Assembly (NCBI RefSeq): GCF_000626635.1
Contig: NZ_CP007451.1
Coordinates: 5,004,501-5,068,500, forward strand
Reading direction: 5' to 3'
DNA from: Draconibacterium orientale
GTDB taxonomy: Bacteria > Bacteroidota > Bacteroidia > Bacteroidales > Prolixibacteraceae
DNA: 64,000 nt
Shown piece by piece: positions 34,577-43,506 of the stretch (within the stretch, counting starts at the first letter, position 1; each line of letters opens with the position of its first letter). Under the pieces are notes generated by a model. That model worked only from the letters and a program-made list of their open reading frames with translations, did not search any database and was not told the origin of the DNA. The position numbers were made by a program, and so were the translations under genes.

Positions 34577-34701
34577 ACTTCTAAAAAAACAGAAGCTTTC
34601 AGTACCATAATTACAGCAGCAAAAACAGGCAAAAGTACATCCCGGTACGAAAAGTGGCTTTCGTGTATCATATTTTCAATTTCAACACTATTTTTGTTTG
34701 T

Positions 34702-35328
34702 ATGAATATTGACAAATATCCTTCGCGATTACTGGAGGCCGCTGTAAACGAGTTTTCAAAACTTCCCGGAATAGGCCGGAAAAGTGCTTTACGCCTGGTT
34801 TTACACCTGCTGCGGCAAGACAAAGAAGCGGTTAACTCTTTTGGCAACAGCCTGATACAATTACGAAACGAAATAAAACACTGCAAAGTTTGCCATAACA
34901 TTTCGGATAACGATACTTGCCAGATTTGTTCCAATCCGTCGCGCAACGAAAGTGTAATTTGTGTGGTAGAAAATATCCGTGATGTAATGTCGGTGGAGAA
35001 TACACACCAGTTTAACGGATTGTACCACGTACTGGGAGGGATAATTTCGCCTATGGATGGCATTGGCCCGGCAGAACTGGAAATCGATTCGCTGATTGAA
35101 CGGGTAGATTCAGGCAAAGTTATTGAAATCATCCTGGCACTTTCAACCACCATGGAAGGCGATACCACCAATTTTTACATCTACCGGAAACTGAAAGGCA
35201 GGGAAATAAAAATCTCGACACTGGCGCGGGGCGTTTCCATTGGCGACGAGCTGGAATATACCGACGAAATTACACTTGGCCGTTCGTTAATGAACCGCGT
35301 TCCTTTCGAAAGCTCGTTGGGAAAATAA
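34702..35328 (+). CDS. recR: Recombination mediator RecR
   Basis: RecR works with RecO (and RecF) to load RecA at gaps. From ATG 34702 (208 residues, the family length; an upstream in-frame start at 34654 would give an unrelated hydrophobic extension) the order is helix-hairpin-helix [12 protein letters not shown] (21-32), zinc finger C61-x2-C64-x8-C73-x2-C76, and Toprim domain ([14 protein letters not shown] through [13 protein letters not shown]) ending in the Walker-B-like [14 protein letters not shown] region. All motifs are intact. Confidence 0.95.
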   Translation: MNIDKYPSRLLEAAVNEFSKLPGIGRKSALRLVLHLLRQDKEAVNSFGNSLIQLRNEIKHCKVCHNISDNDTCQICSNPSRNESVICVVENIRDVMSVENTHQFNGLYHVLGGIISPMDGIGPAELEIDSLIERVDSGKVIEIILALSTTMEGDTTNFYIYRKLKGREIKISTLARGVSIGDELEYTDEITLGRSLMNRVPFESSLGK

Positions 35329-35472
35329 ATTACGCATCAGAAAGCCGGTTTCTTTTTGTTATGAAAAGGAAACCTTACATTTGAGAGTAATTCGTTATCA
35401 ACTTTAAAGTAGATTTCCATGGCCGGCAATAGTTTTGCCGACCAGCTTTTTTGAAAACACCAGCGCTGAAAA

Positions 35473-37428
35473 ATGGATATTTCAATTGTTATTGTCAACT
35501 ACAACGTAAAGCATTTTCTCGAACAATGCCTCCACTCGGTTGAGAAGGCTTTGCAGAAGGTACAAGGCGAAGTTTTTGTTGTTGATAATAACTCGGTTGA
35601 CGGCTCGGCGCAGTTAATTACCGAAAAGTTTCCCCATGTTATTTTCATCCAAAATACCGAAAACATCGGTTTTTCACGAGCCAATAACCAGGCCATTCGG
35701 CAGGCAAAAGGAAAATATATTTTGTTGCTGAATCCTGACACCGTTGTTGAGGAAGATACTTTTGAAAAGGTACTTTCGTTTATGGAAGCACACCCCGATG
35801 CGGGCGGTCTCGGTGTAAAAATGATTGATGGCAAAGGCCTTTTTCTGCCGGAATCAAAACGGGGATTACCAACACCATGGGTGGCTTTTTATAAAATGTT
35901 CGGTCTTTCGAAACTTTTCCCCAAATCGCGTAAATTCGGAAAATATCATCTCTCCTACCTCAACCCGGATGAAGTGCATGAAATTGATGTACTGGCAGGT
36001 GCTTTTATGCTGCTTCGTAAATCGGTACTCGACAAAGTAGGATTGCTGGATGAAACATTTTTTATGTATGGCGAGGATATCGACCTTTCGTACCGCATTC
36101 AAAAAGGGGGATATAAAAATTATTACTTCCCCGAAACAACCATAATCCACTACAAAGGCGAAAGCACAAAAAAGGGCTCGCTAAATTACGTGAAGGTATT
36201 TTACAAGGCCATGATTATTTTTGCGCATAAACATTTCTCGGGAAGTAAAGCAAGCGTTTTTGCCCTGCTAATTCATCTGGCAATTTATTTCCGGGCTTTG
36301 CTTTCTGCCTCAAAGCGTGTCTTGCAAAAATTGTATATTCCGGTTATTGATGCCTTGCTGATTTTTACCGGATTCTGGCTGATCACTCCATTTTGGGAAC
36401 AGTTCCGCTTTCATCAATCCGATTATTACCCGCCGGAATTTATACAATTTGTAGTTCCGGTTTACTGCTTGTTTTTTTTGTTTGGCATTCGTTTTTCGGG
36501 AGCATACAAAAAGCCCGCAAGCCTTTACAAAGTTGGCCGTGGAATACTTTGGGGGCTTATCGCGTTGCTGCTGGCCTATTCGCTGGTTGACGAGCAATAC
36601 CGCTTTTCGCGCGCCTTAATTCTTTTGGGCACTGCCTGGGCCGCAATTATCCTCACCGGCTACCGCTTGTTGGGCCACTGGCTAAAACTCTGCGATTTTG
36701 CCCTGAACACACAGCGTGCCCGTAAAATTGCTATTGTTGGGCATTCGAAAGAAGCTCTCCGTGTTCATCAAATTTTGGAAGAAACCCGGATTCGGTCGCA
36801 AATGGCCGGTTTTATTGCGATCAATAGTAGCGATAAAGGCCCCAATTACATAGGTGAATTGAGCCAGCTGGAAGAGATTATTCGGATTAACCGTATTGAT
36901 GAAATTATTTTTTGTGCCGAAAATATCAGCTCGGCCGAGATTATTAAAGCCATGCTCGACCTGAGTCGCCTGGATATTGATTACAAAATTGCGCCTCCCG
37001 AAAGTGCAAGTATCATCGGCAGTAATTCCATTCACACCGCCGGCGATCTTTATGTGGTGAACCTCAACGCCATTTCAAAAGCGGCCAACAAGCGAAAAAA
37101 ACGTTTGTTCGACATATTTACAGCTCTATTGATCTTTTGTCTGAGCCCGATTCTTATCTGGTTCACAACAAATAAAGGAAACTTCATTAAAAACAGTTGC
37201 AGGGTAATTGCAGGAAAGAAATCCTGGATTGGTTACATACCGGAGGTTACAACAGAAAACAAACTTCCGGCAATAAAAGAAGGCGTTTTACATCCGGCTG
37301 ACAGGTTTCCTGAATTGAAATGGGATAAAGAAAAATTAATTCAGTTGAACAGGTCGTACGCAAAAGATTACAATTTACTGTCGGACATTGAAATTTTGCT
37401 GAAAGGCTGGAAACACATAGACCGGTAA
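35473..37428 (+). CDS. GT2 glycosyltransferase fused to a membrane segment and CoA-binding/sugar-transferase-like region
   Basis: The 651-residue protein has three parts. Residues 1-240 are a WbbL-type GT2 (DISIVIVNYNVKHFLEQCL, VVDNNSVDGS, LLNPDTVVEED, MYGEDIDLSYRI). Residues 250-400 contain about five membrane helices. Residues 410-540 form a Rossmann-like CoA-binding domain (KIAIVGHSKEALRVHQIL, EIIFCAENISSAEII), as in polyprenyl phosphotransferases. The end (KRLFDIFTALLIFCLSPILI, SWIGYIPE) looks like a shortened bacterial sugar-transferase domain without its PG-x-TG catalytic core. This architecture recurs in Bacteroidota. It is separate from the main polysaccharide locus. Confidence 0.85.
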   Translation: MDISIVIVNYNVKHFLEQCLHSVEKALQKVQGEVFVVDNNSVDGSAQLITEKFPHVIFIQNTENIGFSRANNQAIRQAKGKYILLLNPDTVVEEDTFEKVLSFMEAHPDAGGLGVKMIDGKGLFLPESKRGLPTPWVAFYKMFGLSKLFPKSRKFGKYHLSYLNPDEVHEIDVLAGAFMLLRKSVLDKVGLLDETFFMYGEDIDLSYRIQKGGYKNYYFPETTIIHYKGESTKKGSLNYVKVFYKAMIIFAHKHFSGSKASVFALLIHLAIYFRALLSASKRVLQKLYIPVIDALLIFTGFWLITPFWEQFRFHQSDYYPPEFIQFVVPVYCLFFLFGIRFSGAYKKPASLYKVGRGILWGLIALLLAYSLVDEQYRFSRALILLGTAWAAIILTGYRLLGHWLKLCDFALNTQRARKIAIVGHSKEALRVHQILEETRIRSQMAGFIAINSSDKGPNYIGELSQLEEIIRINRIDEIIFCAENISSAEIIKAMLDLSRLDIDYKIAPPESASIIGSNSIHTAGDLYVVNLNAISKAANKRKKRLFDIFTALLIFCLSPILIWFTTNKGNFIKNSCRVIAGKKSWIGYIPEVTTENKLPAIKEGVLHPADRFPELKWDKEKLIQLNRSYAKDYNLLSDIEILLKGWKHIDR

Positions 37429-37446
37429 TCATAAAAACCAAAGAAG

Positions 37447-37974
37447 ATGAACGAAAAACTAAGCTATGGAAAAATAATCCTCCGTCCCCTTGAACCGGAA
37501 GACCTTGACCTGTTATACCAATGGGAGAATAACACTGAGATTTGGGAAGTGAGCAACACTAAAACGCCGTTCTCGAAACACATTCTTGCCCAGTATCTTT
37601 TGGAATCGGCAAAAGACATCTACGAAACCAAACAGCTTCGTTTAATTATTGAAACTTCAGATAAGAAGCCCGTTGGAGCCGTTGATCTGTTTGATTTTGA
37701 GCCCTTTCACATGCGGGCCGGAGTTGGTATTCTCATCCACAAAAGCGACGACCGTAAAAAAGGTTACGCCAGCGATGCACTGCAAGCCTTATCCAACTAT
37801 TCGTTTGAAATTCTGGGATTAAGGCAATTGTACGCCAACATTACTTCCGACAATTGGGGTAGCATACAGTTATTCGAAAAATCGGGATTTACTCAAAGTG
37901 GCATCAAAAAAAACTGGATTAAAACGTTCTCCGGGTGGAAAGATGAATTGTTTTATCAGAAGTTTTTGGGATAA
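37447..37974 (+). CDS. GNAT-family N-acetyltransferase (RimJ/RimL type)
   Basis: The 175-residue protein has the GNAT order: ILRPLEPEDLDLLYQWENN, central strands GAVDLFDFEP, acetyl-CoA loop in GILIHKSDDRKKGYASDALQ (R/Q-x-x-G-x-A type, here RKKGYA) and YANITSDNWGSIQLFEKSGF. Family members acetylate ribosomal proteins or other amines. It starts 18 nt after the glycosyltransferase fusion, so is probably cotranscribed. Substrate unknown. Confidence 0.88.
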   Translation: MNEKLSYGKIILRPLEPEDLDLLYQWENNTEIWEVSNTKTPFSKHILAQYLLESAKDIYETKQLRLIIETSDKKPVGAVDLFDFEPFHMRAGVGILIHKSDDRKKGYASDALQALSNYSFEILGLRQLYANITSDNWGSIQLFEKSGFTQSGIKKNWIKTFSGWKDELFYQKFLG

Positions 37975-38059
37975 AGTTCATTCATCCCAAAAATCATGGC
38001 TACCATTTTCGCTTCGTAACACATCTTACTCTGCTAACACATTAATCTTCGGCTACGTC

Positions 38060-38119
38060 ATTCCGAACTTGTTTCGGAATCCCGGCTGCTTAACAGATGC
38101 TGAATCCGTCAGCTGACGG
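38060..38119. repeat. Short hairpins between genes
   Basis: ATTCCGA/TCGGAAT (38060-38080) and CCGTCAGCTGACGG (38106-38119), of the kind seen repeatedly between genes here. Confidence 0.45.
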
Positions 38120-38157
38120 ACAGCATGACGGAGCGTAGTTGCATAAGAGTTACCTAA

Positions 38158-38601
38158 CTAAAACCCTGGTATTTCCTTCAAAAAAGAATAGCTGTTCTTT
38201 TCATAGTCAATCTGGCAGGCAAAATGTTGCATTCCGTTCGATACCACTACCCGTTCAACGCGCAAAGCCATGTTGTAGCGCACCACCTGATCGAAAGCGT
38301 TCTGCGTAATTTTAACGTTTGGCGCTTTAAATTCAGCAATAAAATATGGATTTCCGTTTCGCTGATAAATCAATAAATCGAAACGCCGCTGTTGCTGATT
38401 CACCTTAATTTGTTTTTCCACAGCCATTAAATTCTGCGGATAACTTTTTTCCTGTATCAGATATTGAATAAAATTCTGGCGCACCCATTCTTCCGGCGTC
38501 AGCACCACAAATTTCTTCCGTATCGGATCAAATATCAATGTCTTATTATTTTCTGTTTTTGTTCGGAAAGCATATTCCGGCAAATTCAGTTTATACATCA
38601 T
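38158..38601 (-). CDS. Stand-alone HsdR N-terminal-like (PD-(D/E)xK) protein
   Basis: The 147-residue protein matches the type I restriction enzyme R-subunit N-terminal domain family (HSDR_N_2). PEEWVRQNFIQYLIQEKSYP is the family start; the nuclease-like core is RRFDLLIY (D) followed by YFIAEFKAP (E-x-K). It ends with FSFLKEIPGF-like residues. No helicase, methylase or specificity gene is nearby, so it is not part of a restriction system here. Such single-domain proteins are widespread in Bacteroidota with unknown function. Confidence 0.85.
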   Translation of the reverse strand: MMYKLNLPEYAFRTKTENNKTLIFDPIRKKFVVLTPEEWVRQNFIQYLIQEKSYPQNLMAVEKQIKVNQQQRRFDLLIYQRNGNPYFIAEFKAPNVKITQNAFDQVVRYNMALRVERVVVSNGMQHFACQIDYEKNSYSFLKEIPGF

Positions 38602-38717
38602 CTTCTCATTAACTTATTAATCGGAAAAATTCAAAAAAATTTGCACACATAGTGTTGACGATTGAGTTATCCCTGACAAATAATCATTTTTTAATTATTT
38701 CGTCAACCCTTCGGGTA

Positions 38718-38741
38718 ATTAATTCAAAAAAATGAATTAAT
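38718..38741. repeat. Inverted repeat ATTAATTCA / TGAATTAAT
   Basis: Perfect 9-bp arms with a 6-nt A loop, 14 nt upstream of the -33 element of the next promoter; possible operator. Confidence 0.45.
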
Positions 38742-38754
38742 CAGGCTAACTCAA

Positions 38755-38786
38755 CTTGGCTGGCGAGCGCTAAAAATGTACATTTG
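38755..38786 (+). promoter_or_regulatory. Bacteroidota-type promoter for the AMP nucleosidase gene
   Basis: CTTG (38755-38758), 20-nt spacer, TACATTTG (38779-38786). Fits TTTG-N19..21-TAnnTTTG with one change. Confidence 0.6.
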
Positions 38787-38843
38787 TGTTCGCCTTAAAA
38801 CCAAAAGTTTTCCTATTTGTTCAAAGGTAGAATAATTCAGCTT

Positions 38844-39614
38844 ATGAAGACGAAAAAAGAAATTGTTGACAACTGGCTGCCGCGATATACCGGCAAAAAG
38901 CTCGAAGAAATTGGCCAGTATATTTTGCTCACTAATTTTCAGGATTACGTAGAACGGTTTGCACGCAAATTTGAGGTTCCGGTTGAAGGAACCGACAAAA
39001 ACATGCCCAGTGCAACTGCCGAAGGCATTACCATGATCAACTTTGGCATGGGAAGCCCCAATGCGGCTACAGTAATGGATTTGTTAAGTGCCATACACCC
39101 AAAAGCAGTTTTGTTTCTGGGAAAATGTGGAGGTTTAAAAAAGAAAAACCAGCTCGGCGATTTTATCCTACCGATTGCGGCTATCCGCAGCGACGGTACA
39201 TCGGCTGATTACCTGCCACCTGAAGTTCCGGCACTTCCGGCATTTAACCTGCAGCGGGCAGTTTCGCACATTCTCCGAAATTCGGAGCAGGATTACTGGA
39301 CAGGCGTGGTGTTAACCACCAACCGCCGGGTTTGGGAATACGACGAACGCTTTAAAAAGTACCTCAAAAAAACACGCGCAATGGCCATCGATATGGAAAC
39401 AGCAACCCTGTTTACCGTTGGTTTTGCCAACCAAATACCAACCGGAGTTTTATTACTGGTATCCGATCAGCCTATGATCTCTACCGGCGTAAAAACCGAC
39501 AAAAGCGATCAATATGTTTCTTCATCCTATGTAGAGAGGCATATTCAGGCTGGTATTGATGCGCTACTGGAAATTAAAAACCACGGACTTTCTGTAAAAC
39601 ACTTACGATTTTAA
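38844..39614 (+). CDS. amn: AMP nucleosidase, short form
   Basis: The protein (about 256 residues from ATG 38844; a TTG at 38817 would add nine) corresponds to the catalytic nucleosidase/phosphorylase domain: INFGMGSPNAATVMDLL, VLFLGKCGGLKK, GTSADYLPPEVPALPAF and AMAIDMETATLFTVGF, the ME-x-A motif that binds ribose, and LLLVSDQP. It hydrolyses AMP to adenine and ribose 5-phosphate. The long N-terminal regulatory domain of the enteric enzyme is absent, as in other Bacteroidota. It is followed after one base by holA. Confidence 0.88.
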   Translation: MKTKKEIVDNWLPRYTGKKLEEIGQYILLTNFQDYVERFARKFEVPVEGTDKNMPSATAEGITMINFGMGSPNAATVMDLLSAIHPKAVLFLGKCGGLKKKNQLGDFILPIAAIRSDGTSADYLPPEVPALPAFNLQRAVSHILRNSEQDYWTGVVLTTNRRVWEYDERFKKYLKKTRAMAIDMETATLFTVGFANQIPTGVLLLVSDQPMISTGVKTDKSDQYVSSSYVERHIQAGIDALLEIKNHGLSVKHLRF

Positions 39615-39615
39615 A

Positions 39616-40617
39616 ATGGAGTACAGCGACATACTGCACAACCTGAAAAAAGGCATCTATCACCCCATTTATTTGTTACAGGGCGAAGAAGCTTATTTTA
39701 TTGATGAACTATCGGATTATATTGAAGACAAGGTGCTGACTGATGCCGAAAAAGGATTTAACCAAACCATTTTTTATGGAAAAGATTCGGATCCGGTAAA
39801 CATTGTAGAAGCCTCGTTACGTTTCCCGATGATGGCCAGCAAGCAGGTAATAATTGTGAAAGAAGCGCAAAGCCTGAGCAAAATAGAAACGTTGACATCG
39901 TATGCCGAAAAGCCGCTGGCTTCTACCATTTTGGTATTGGCTTACAAATACAAAACCCTCGATTCGCGAACAAAACTGGCCAAAGCCATAAAAAAGAACG
40001 GTGTACTTTTCACCTCGAAAAAACTGTACGAGAATAAAATTCCGGGCTGGATTGACGGTTTTCTAAGAACGCACAATTATACCATCACACCGCAGGCAGC
40101 TTTATTGCTTACTTCGTACCTGGGAACGGATTTAAGCAAAATTGCCAACGAGCTGAACAAACTGGTAATTGCCGTAAAAGACACCACAAAAATTACACCC
40201 GAGCATATCGAAAAAAATATCGGGCTGAGCAAAGAGTTTAACATTCTTGAGCTTCAAAATGCATTGGGCGAAAAAAATGTGCTAAAAGCCAACCGGATCA
40301 TTAATTATTTTGGATCGAACCCAACGCTGAACCCGATTCAGAAAACCGTGGCCGGACTGTATTTCTATTTTTCAAAACTGTTTACTTATCATTTTCTAAA
40401 AGACAAATCGGAACGAAATGTCGCAGCCGAACTACGTGTTCATCCTTTTTTTGTAAAAGAATATGTTTCGGCAGCCAAGCGTTACTCTCCTACCAAGCTG
40501 TACGAAATTATGGGAGTCCTGCGCGAATACGACATGAAAAGCAAAGGATTTAACGTATCAACAATGGTTGAAACCGGCGAGTTGCAAAAGGAAATGATCT
40601 ATAAAATATTACACTAA
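39616..40617 (+). CDS. holA: DNA polymerase III subunit delta
   Basis: Subunit delta opens the beta clamp in the clamp loader. The 333-residue protein has the usual plan: HPIYLLQGEEAYFIDELSDY at the N terminus, MMASKQVIIVKEAQSL (clamp-interaction region), LTSYLGTDLSKIANELNKLV and the C-terminal helical collar (LRVHPFFVKEYVSAAKRY). Length fits. It overlaps the rhomboid gene by one base (TAATG), so translation is coupled. Confidence 0.92.
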   Translation: MEYSDILHNLKKGIYHPIYLLQGEEAYFIDELSDYIEDKVLTDAEKGFNQTIFYGKDSDPVNIVEASLRFPMMASKQVIIVKEAQSLSKIETLTSYAEKPLASTILVLAYKYKTLDSRTKLAKAIKKNGVLFTSKKLYENKIPGWIDGFLRTHNYTITPQAALLLTSYLGTDLSKIANELNKLVIAVKDTTKITPEHIEKNIGLSKEFNILELQNALGEKNVLKANRIINYFGSNPTLNPIQKTVAGLYFYFSKLFTYHFLKDKSERNVAAELRVHPFFVKEYVSAAKRYSPTKLYEIMGVLREYDMKSKGFNVSTMVETGELQKEMIYKILH

Positions 40618-41228
40618 TGATAGTTTGGTTTATTATCGGCGTAACTGCCGTAATTTCATATATTGCCTTTCAAAACCGCGAGTTATCGGCAAAGCTTCAG
40701 TTTAATGCCGTACAAATTATTCACCGGAAAGAATTTTACCGCCTCGTGAGCCACGCCTTTGTTCATGCCAACTGGTCGCATTTGGGTGTAAACATGCTGG
40801 TACTTTATTTTTTCGGACGAAATACCGTGGTTTATTTCGACTATTACTTTGGAAATAAAGCCACAGCTTATTTTCTTTTGTTGTATTTCGGCGGTATTTT
40901 GGCTTCGAACATCTGGAGCCTGATAAAACATAAAAACAACTATTACTACAATGCCGTTGGTGCTTCAGGTGCGGTGTCGGCTGTGCTGTTTGCCACCATT
41001 TTTTTCCAGCCCTGGGAGTCGTTGTATTTGTTTGCCGTGCTTCCAATTCCCGGAATTTTGTTTGCCGCCGGTTACCTTTTTTACTCGTACCAAATGAGTA
41101 AACGACAATCGGACAATGTGGCACATGATGCCCACTTTTTGGGAGCTGTTTTTGGTTTCATTTTCCCAATTTTGCTAAAACCCGAATTATTTACCCGCTT
41201 TATCGACAATTTGTTTTCGTTCCTGTAG
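40617..41228 (+). CDS. Rhomboid-family intramembrane serine protease
   Basis: The 203-residue, six-helix membrane protein shows the rhomboid catalytic features: HANWSHLGVNMLVLYFFG (conserved H-x-x-x-N region, H55 and N59), GASGAVSA with nucleophile S117, and HDAHFLGAVFGF with catalytic H173. These enzymes cleave transmembrane substrates inside the membrane. Target unknown. Starts on the last base of holA; the next gene follows after three bases. Confidence 0.9.
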   Translation: MIVWFIIGVTAVISYIAFQNRELSAKLQFNAVQIIHRKEFYRLVSHAFVHANWSHLGVNMLVLYFFGRNTVVYFDYYFGNKATAYFLLLYFGGILASNIWSLIKHKNNYYYNAVGASGAVSAVLFATIFFQPWESLYLFAVLPIPGILFAAGYLFYSYQMSKRQSDNVAHDAHFLGAVFGFIFPILLKPELFTRFIDNLFSFL

Positions 41229-41231
41229 TTT

Positions 41232-42068
41232 ATGGCCTACCTGCTTATAAATAATCGAATTTTAAAAGAAGCAGAAACCAACCTTACACCTTTTCTGTTA
41301 AACACGCCCGATGTGTATAAACACAGCATTTGGTTTGGTTTTGGCGGAATTCCGCTGCTCGACGAAAACCTGGACATCGTGGAAATAGAATTAAAAACTC
41401 TCGGACACGATCTTCCTGACCTGTTTAAAAACCGCCGCGAATTATTCAGGCTACTGAAACGGATGCTCAATAAAAACCGGTTTTACCGGACCGGATTGAT
41501 CACTTTTCAGTTTTTTATCTCTGAAGAAAAAATCGATTACCTGATTACCTGTAAAGCTTTCGAGGATTTTGATTTCCCAGGTATCAAACAGGGGCTTCTC
41601 CTGCAGGTGTCAGAACTGAAACTGGTTAGCCATTCTCAAGCTTATAACTCTTGCTTTACAAAAGCACCATTTTGGGAACAGGTAAAAGCTGAATGTATAA
41701 AGACACCAAACGCCGCTGCAGTAATATTAAATGAAAAGGGCATTGTTTGTGAAGGGATTGCCGCCAATCTTTTTATGATTAAAGAAAATGTACTTTTTAC
41801 GCCAATGATAAAAACAGGTTGTTACGGTGATGTAATTCGCCCGCAAATTATGCGACTGGCGAATGAAATAAACATGAAAGTGGTAGAAACTGATGATTTG
41901 GAACCAACGTATCTGCAAGAGATGGATGAAATATTCTTTGCTTCTGAAACGAAAGGAATACAATGGGTTTTAGGATTTAATAACCGACGTTACGTTCATG
42001 AATTTTCCGACCGGATTTATTCTGCTTTAAATCAATTTTTAGAAAGGAAAACAGAAAATCAGAGATGA
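41232..42068 (+). CDS. PLP-dependent class IV aminotransferase (BCAT/ADC-lyase fold)
   Basis: The 278-residue protein has the fold-type IV order: N-terminal FGFGGIPLLDEN region, HDLPDLFKNRRELFRLLKRM helix, AAAVILNEKGIVCEGIAANLF (the EG-x-xx-NLF cofactor/carboxylate motif) and LEPTYLQEMDEIFFASETKGIQ. The catalytic lysine is probably the K in CFTKAPF, but it is displaced by about three residues compared with PabC, so the exact residue is uncertain. Candidate activities are aminodeoxychorismate lyase or D/branched-chain aminotransferase. The other class IV gene (56831), next to pabB, is the better ADC-lyase candidate. Confidence 0.8.
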   Translation: MAYLLINNRILKEAETNLTPFLLNTPDVYKHSIWFGFGGIPLLDENLDIVEIELKTLGHDLPDLFKNRRELFRLLKRMLNKNRFYRTGLITFQFFISEEKIDYLITCKAFEDFDFPGIKQGLLLQVSELKLVSHSQAYNSCFTKAPFWEQVKAECIKTPNAAAVILNEKGIVCEGIAANLFMIKENVLFTPMIKTGCYGDVIRPQIMRLANEINMKVVETDDLEPTYLQEMDEIFFASETKGIQWVLGFNNRRYVHEFSDRIYSALNQFLERKTENQR

Positions 42069-42238
42069 AAAGCGAAAAGTGTTAAGTCAAGTCTTAAATG
42101 TCGGCTAAGTTGAAGTTATTGTTTGAATTTTTCGAAATCAGAAAAAGAAAGCATAGCCCTAGCTACGTGAGTGTTTTTATGATGAGTAAAAACGAAAAAG
42201 AACAATACTTGGGGCGATAGAGCAGGCTTGACCTGACA

Positions 42239-42829
42239 CTAGTTAAGCGCGGGATTCTCAGGAAAATTTTCCCATACCGAATAACGGTTACCGGCTTTTT
42301 TTACAAAATCGAACCACGACGATTCACTCAAATCTTTCATTACATCGTTTTGCTCAACATCTGTTACCAACCACGAATCCTCTTTTAATTCCTCCTCTAA
42401 CTGACCTCCATCCCAGCCGGAATAGCCAAGGAAAAACCGAATATCTGAAGGATTTATCTTTCCTGTGCGAATGTCTCTTTTCAACACTTCAAAGTCGCCC
42501 CCCCAATACAAGTCTCCCATCACATGAATACTTCCCGGAAGTTTATCGCCCAGTTTGTGAATAAAATAAATTGAATCGGTAGAAACAGGACCTCCTAAAT
42601 ACACATCGGCATTAAAGTCAGGAAAATCCGGGAACGCATCCTGCACCGGAAAATCGACCTTTTTATTCAGGATAAACCCCACTGCTCCTTTTTGACTAAA
42701 AGCAACGAGAAATACCACCGAACGATTAAAATAATTGCCTGCCAAAAATGGTTCAGCAATTAAAACCCGCCCCTTTTGTGGTGCAATGTTATTCGATTTT
42801 ATTTTGAATATGTCAAGATTCTCATTCAT
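42239..42829 (-). CDS. YqgE/AlgH family protein (UPF0301)
   Basis: The 196-residue protein carries the family blocks GRVLIAEPFLAGNYFNRSVVF, GAVGFILNKKVDFPVQD, YLGGPVSTDSIYFIH and the FLGYSGWDGGQLEEEL motif. The structure is known for the family but the biochemical role is not settled. Length is standard. It stands alone between convergent neighbours. Confidence 0.93.
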   Translation of the reverse strand: MNENLDIFKIKSNNIAPQKGRVLIAEPFLAGNYFNRSVVFLVAFSQKGAVGFILNKKVDFPVQDAFPDFPDFNADVYLGGPVSTDSIYFIHKLGDKLPGSIHVMGDLYWGGDFEVLKRDIRTGKINPSDIRFFLGYSGWDGGQLEEELKEDSWLVTDVEQNDVMKDLSESSWFDFVKKAGNRYSVWENFPENPALN

Positions 42830-42952
42830 TCTAAAAGCAATATAAGAAATTTATATTGGCTATCAAATAGCAGCTAATCTTACACTAATCTGTAACGGAT
42901 TTATTAATAGAATGTTTTAATCGCAAGAAATTATTGTTTATCAAAAGTTACT

Positions 42953-43261
42953 CTACTCTTCTTCAACAATAATAAAAACATCCTCGTCGGGTTTCGACAT
43001 TTGGTATTGTTCGCGGGCAAATTTTTCCAGTTCCGCTTTCCCTTTATTCAGGTCCTGAAGCTTTTGTCTGTCGGAGGCAATGCGTTTCTGGTAATATTCT
43101 TTTTGTTGCTTCAACTCATTCAGCTGACGCTTGCTTTTCGCATGAGAAACAATGCTGTTTTCATCAAAAAATATAATCCAGACAGCAAAAAGAATAAAGG
43201 CGATAACAAACTTGTTACCGATGCTTTTAAAATTTCCGGACTTAAATATTTCCTTGTTCAT
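42953..43261 (-). CDS. Septum formation initiator (FtsB/DivIC-like)
   Basis: The 102-residue protein has a short cytoplasmic start, one transmembrane helix (FVIAFILFAVWIIFF, residues 18-32), a coiled coil (KSKRQLNELKQQKEYYQKRI) and the family ending AREQYQMSKPDEDVFIIVEE. FtsB/DivIC joins FtsL and FtsQ/DivIB at the division site. The topology and the REQY-M-KP motif make the call secure. Confidence 0.88.
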   Translation of the reverse strand: MNKEIFKSGNFKSIGNKFVIAFILFAVWIIFFDENSIVSHAKSKRQLNELKQQKEYYQKRIASDRQKLQDLNKGKAELEKFAREQYQMSKPDEDVFIIVEEE

Positions 43262-43425
43262 GTTCCTCTAAATGTTGATATACCGATAATGAAAAACATT
43301 GAGCCTTTAGTTCACTTCTAATGCCTGTGTTTTTCCATATCGGGCATTAAACCAATTTAAAAATAGTTGACAATAGCCTAAACATTTTCAAAATTGGTAT
43401 CACAAAAGTAGAATCTTTCGCGACC

Positions 43426-43464
43426 AAAAAAAAGAGGAACCGAACAATTCCGATTCCCCTTTTT
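43426..43464 (-). terminator. Rho-independent terminator after pruA
   Basis: Minus strand: AGGGGAATCG - gaattgtt - CGGTTCCTCT followed by T7; ten pairs including two G-U. Confidence 0.65.
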
Positions 43465-43506
43465 CAACAGTTTAACCTTAATAACCTGAATTTCAATTAT
43501 TAATAT

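Noticed and set aside
32190-35171. Long minus-strand open frames opposite maeB and recR
   Set aside because: They lie antisense to genes of clear family identity and have the composition of shadow frames.
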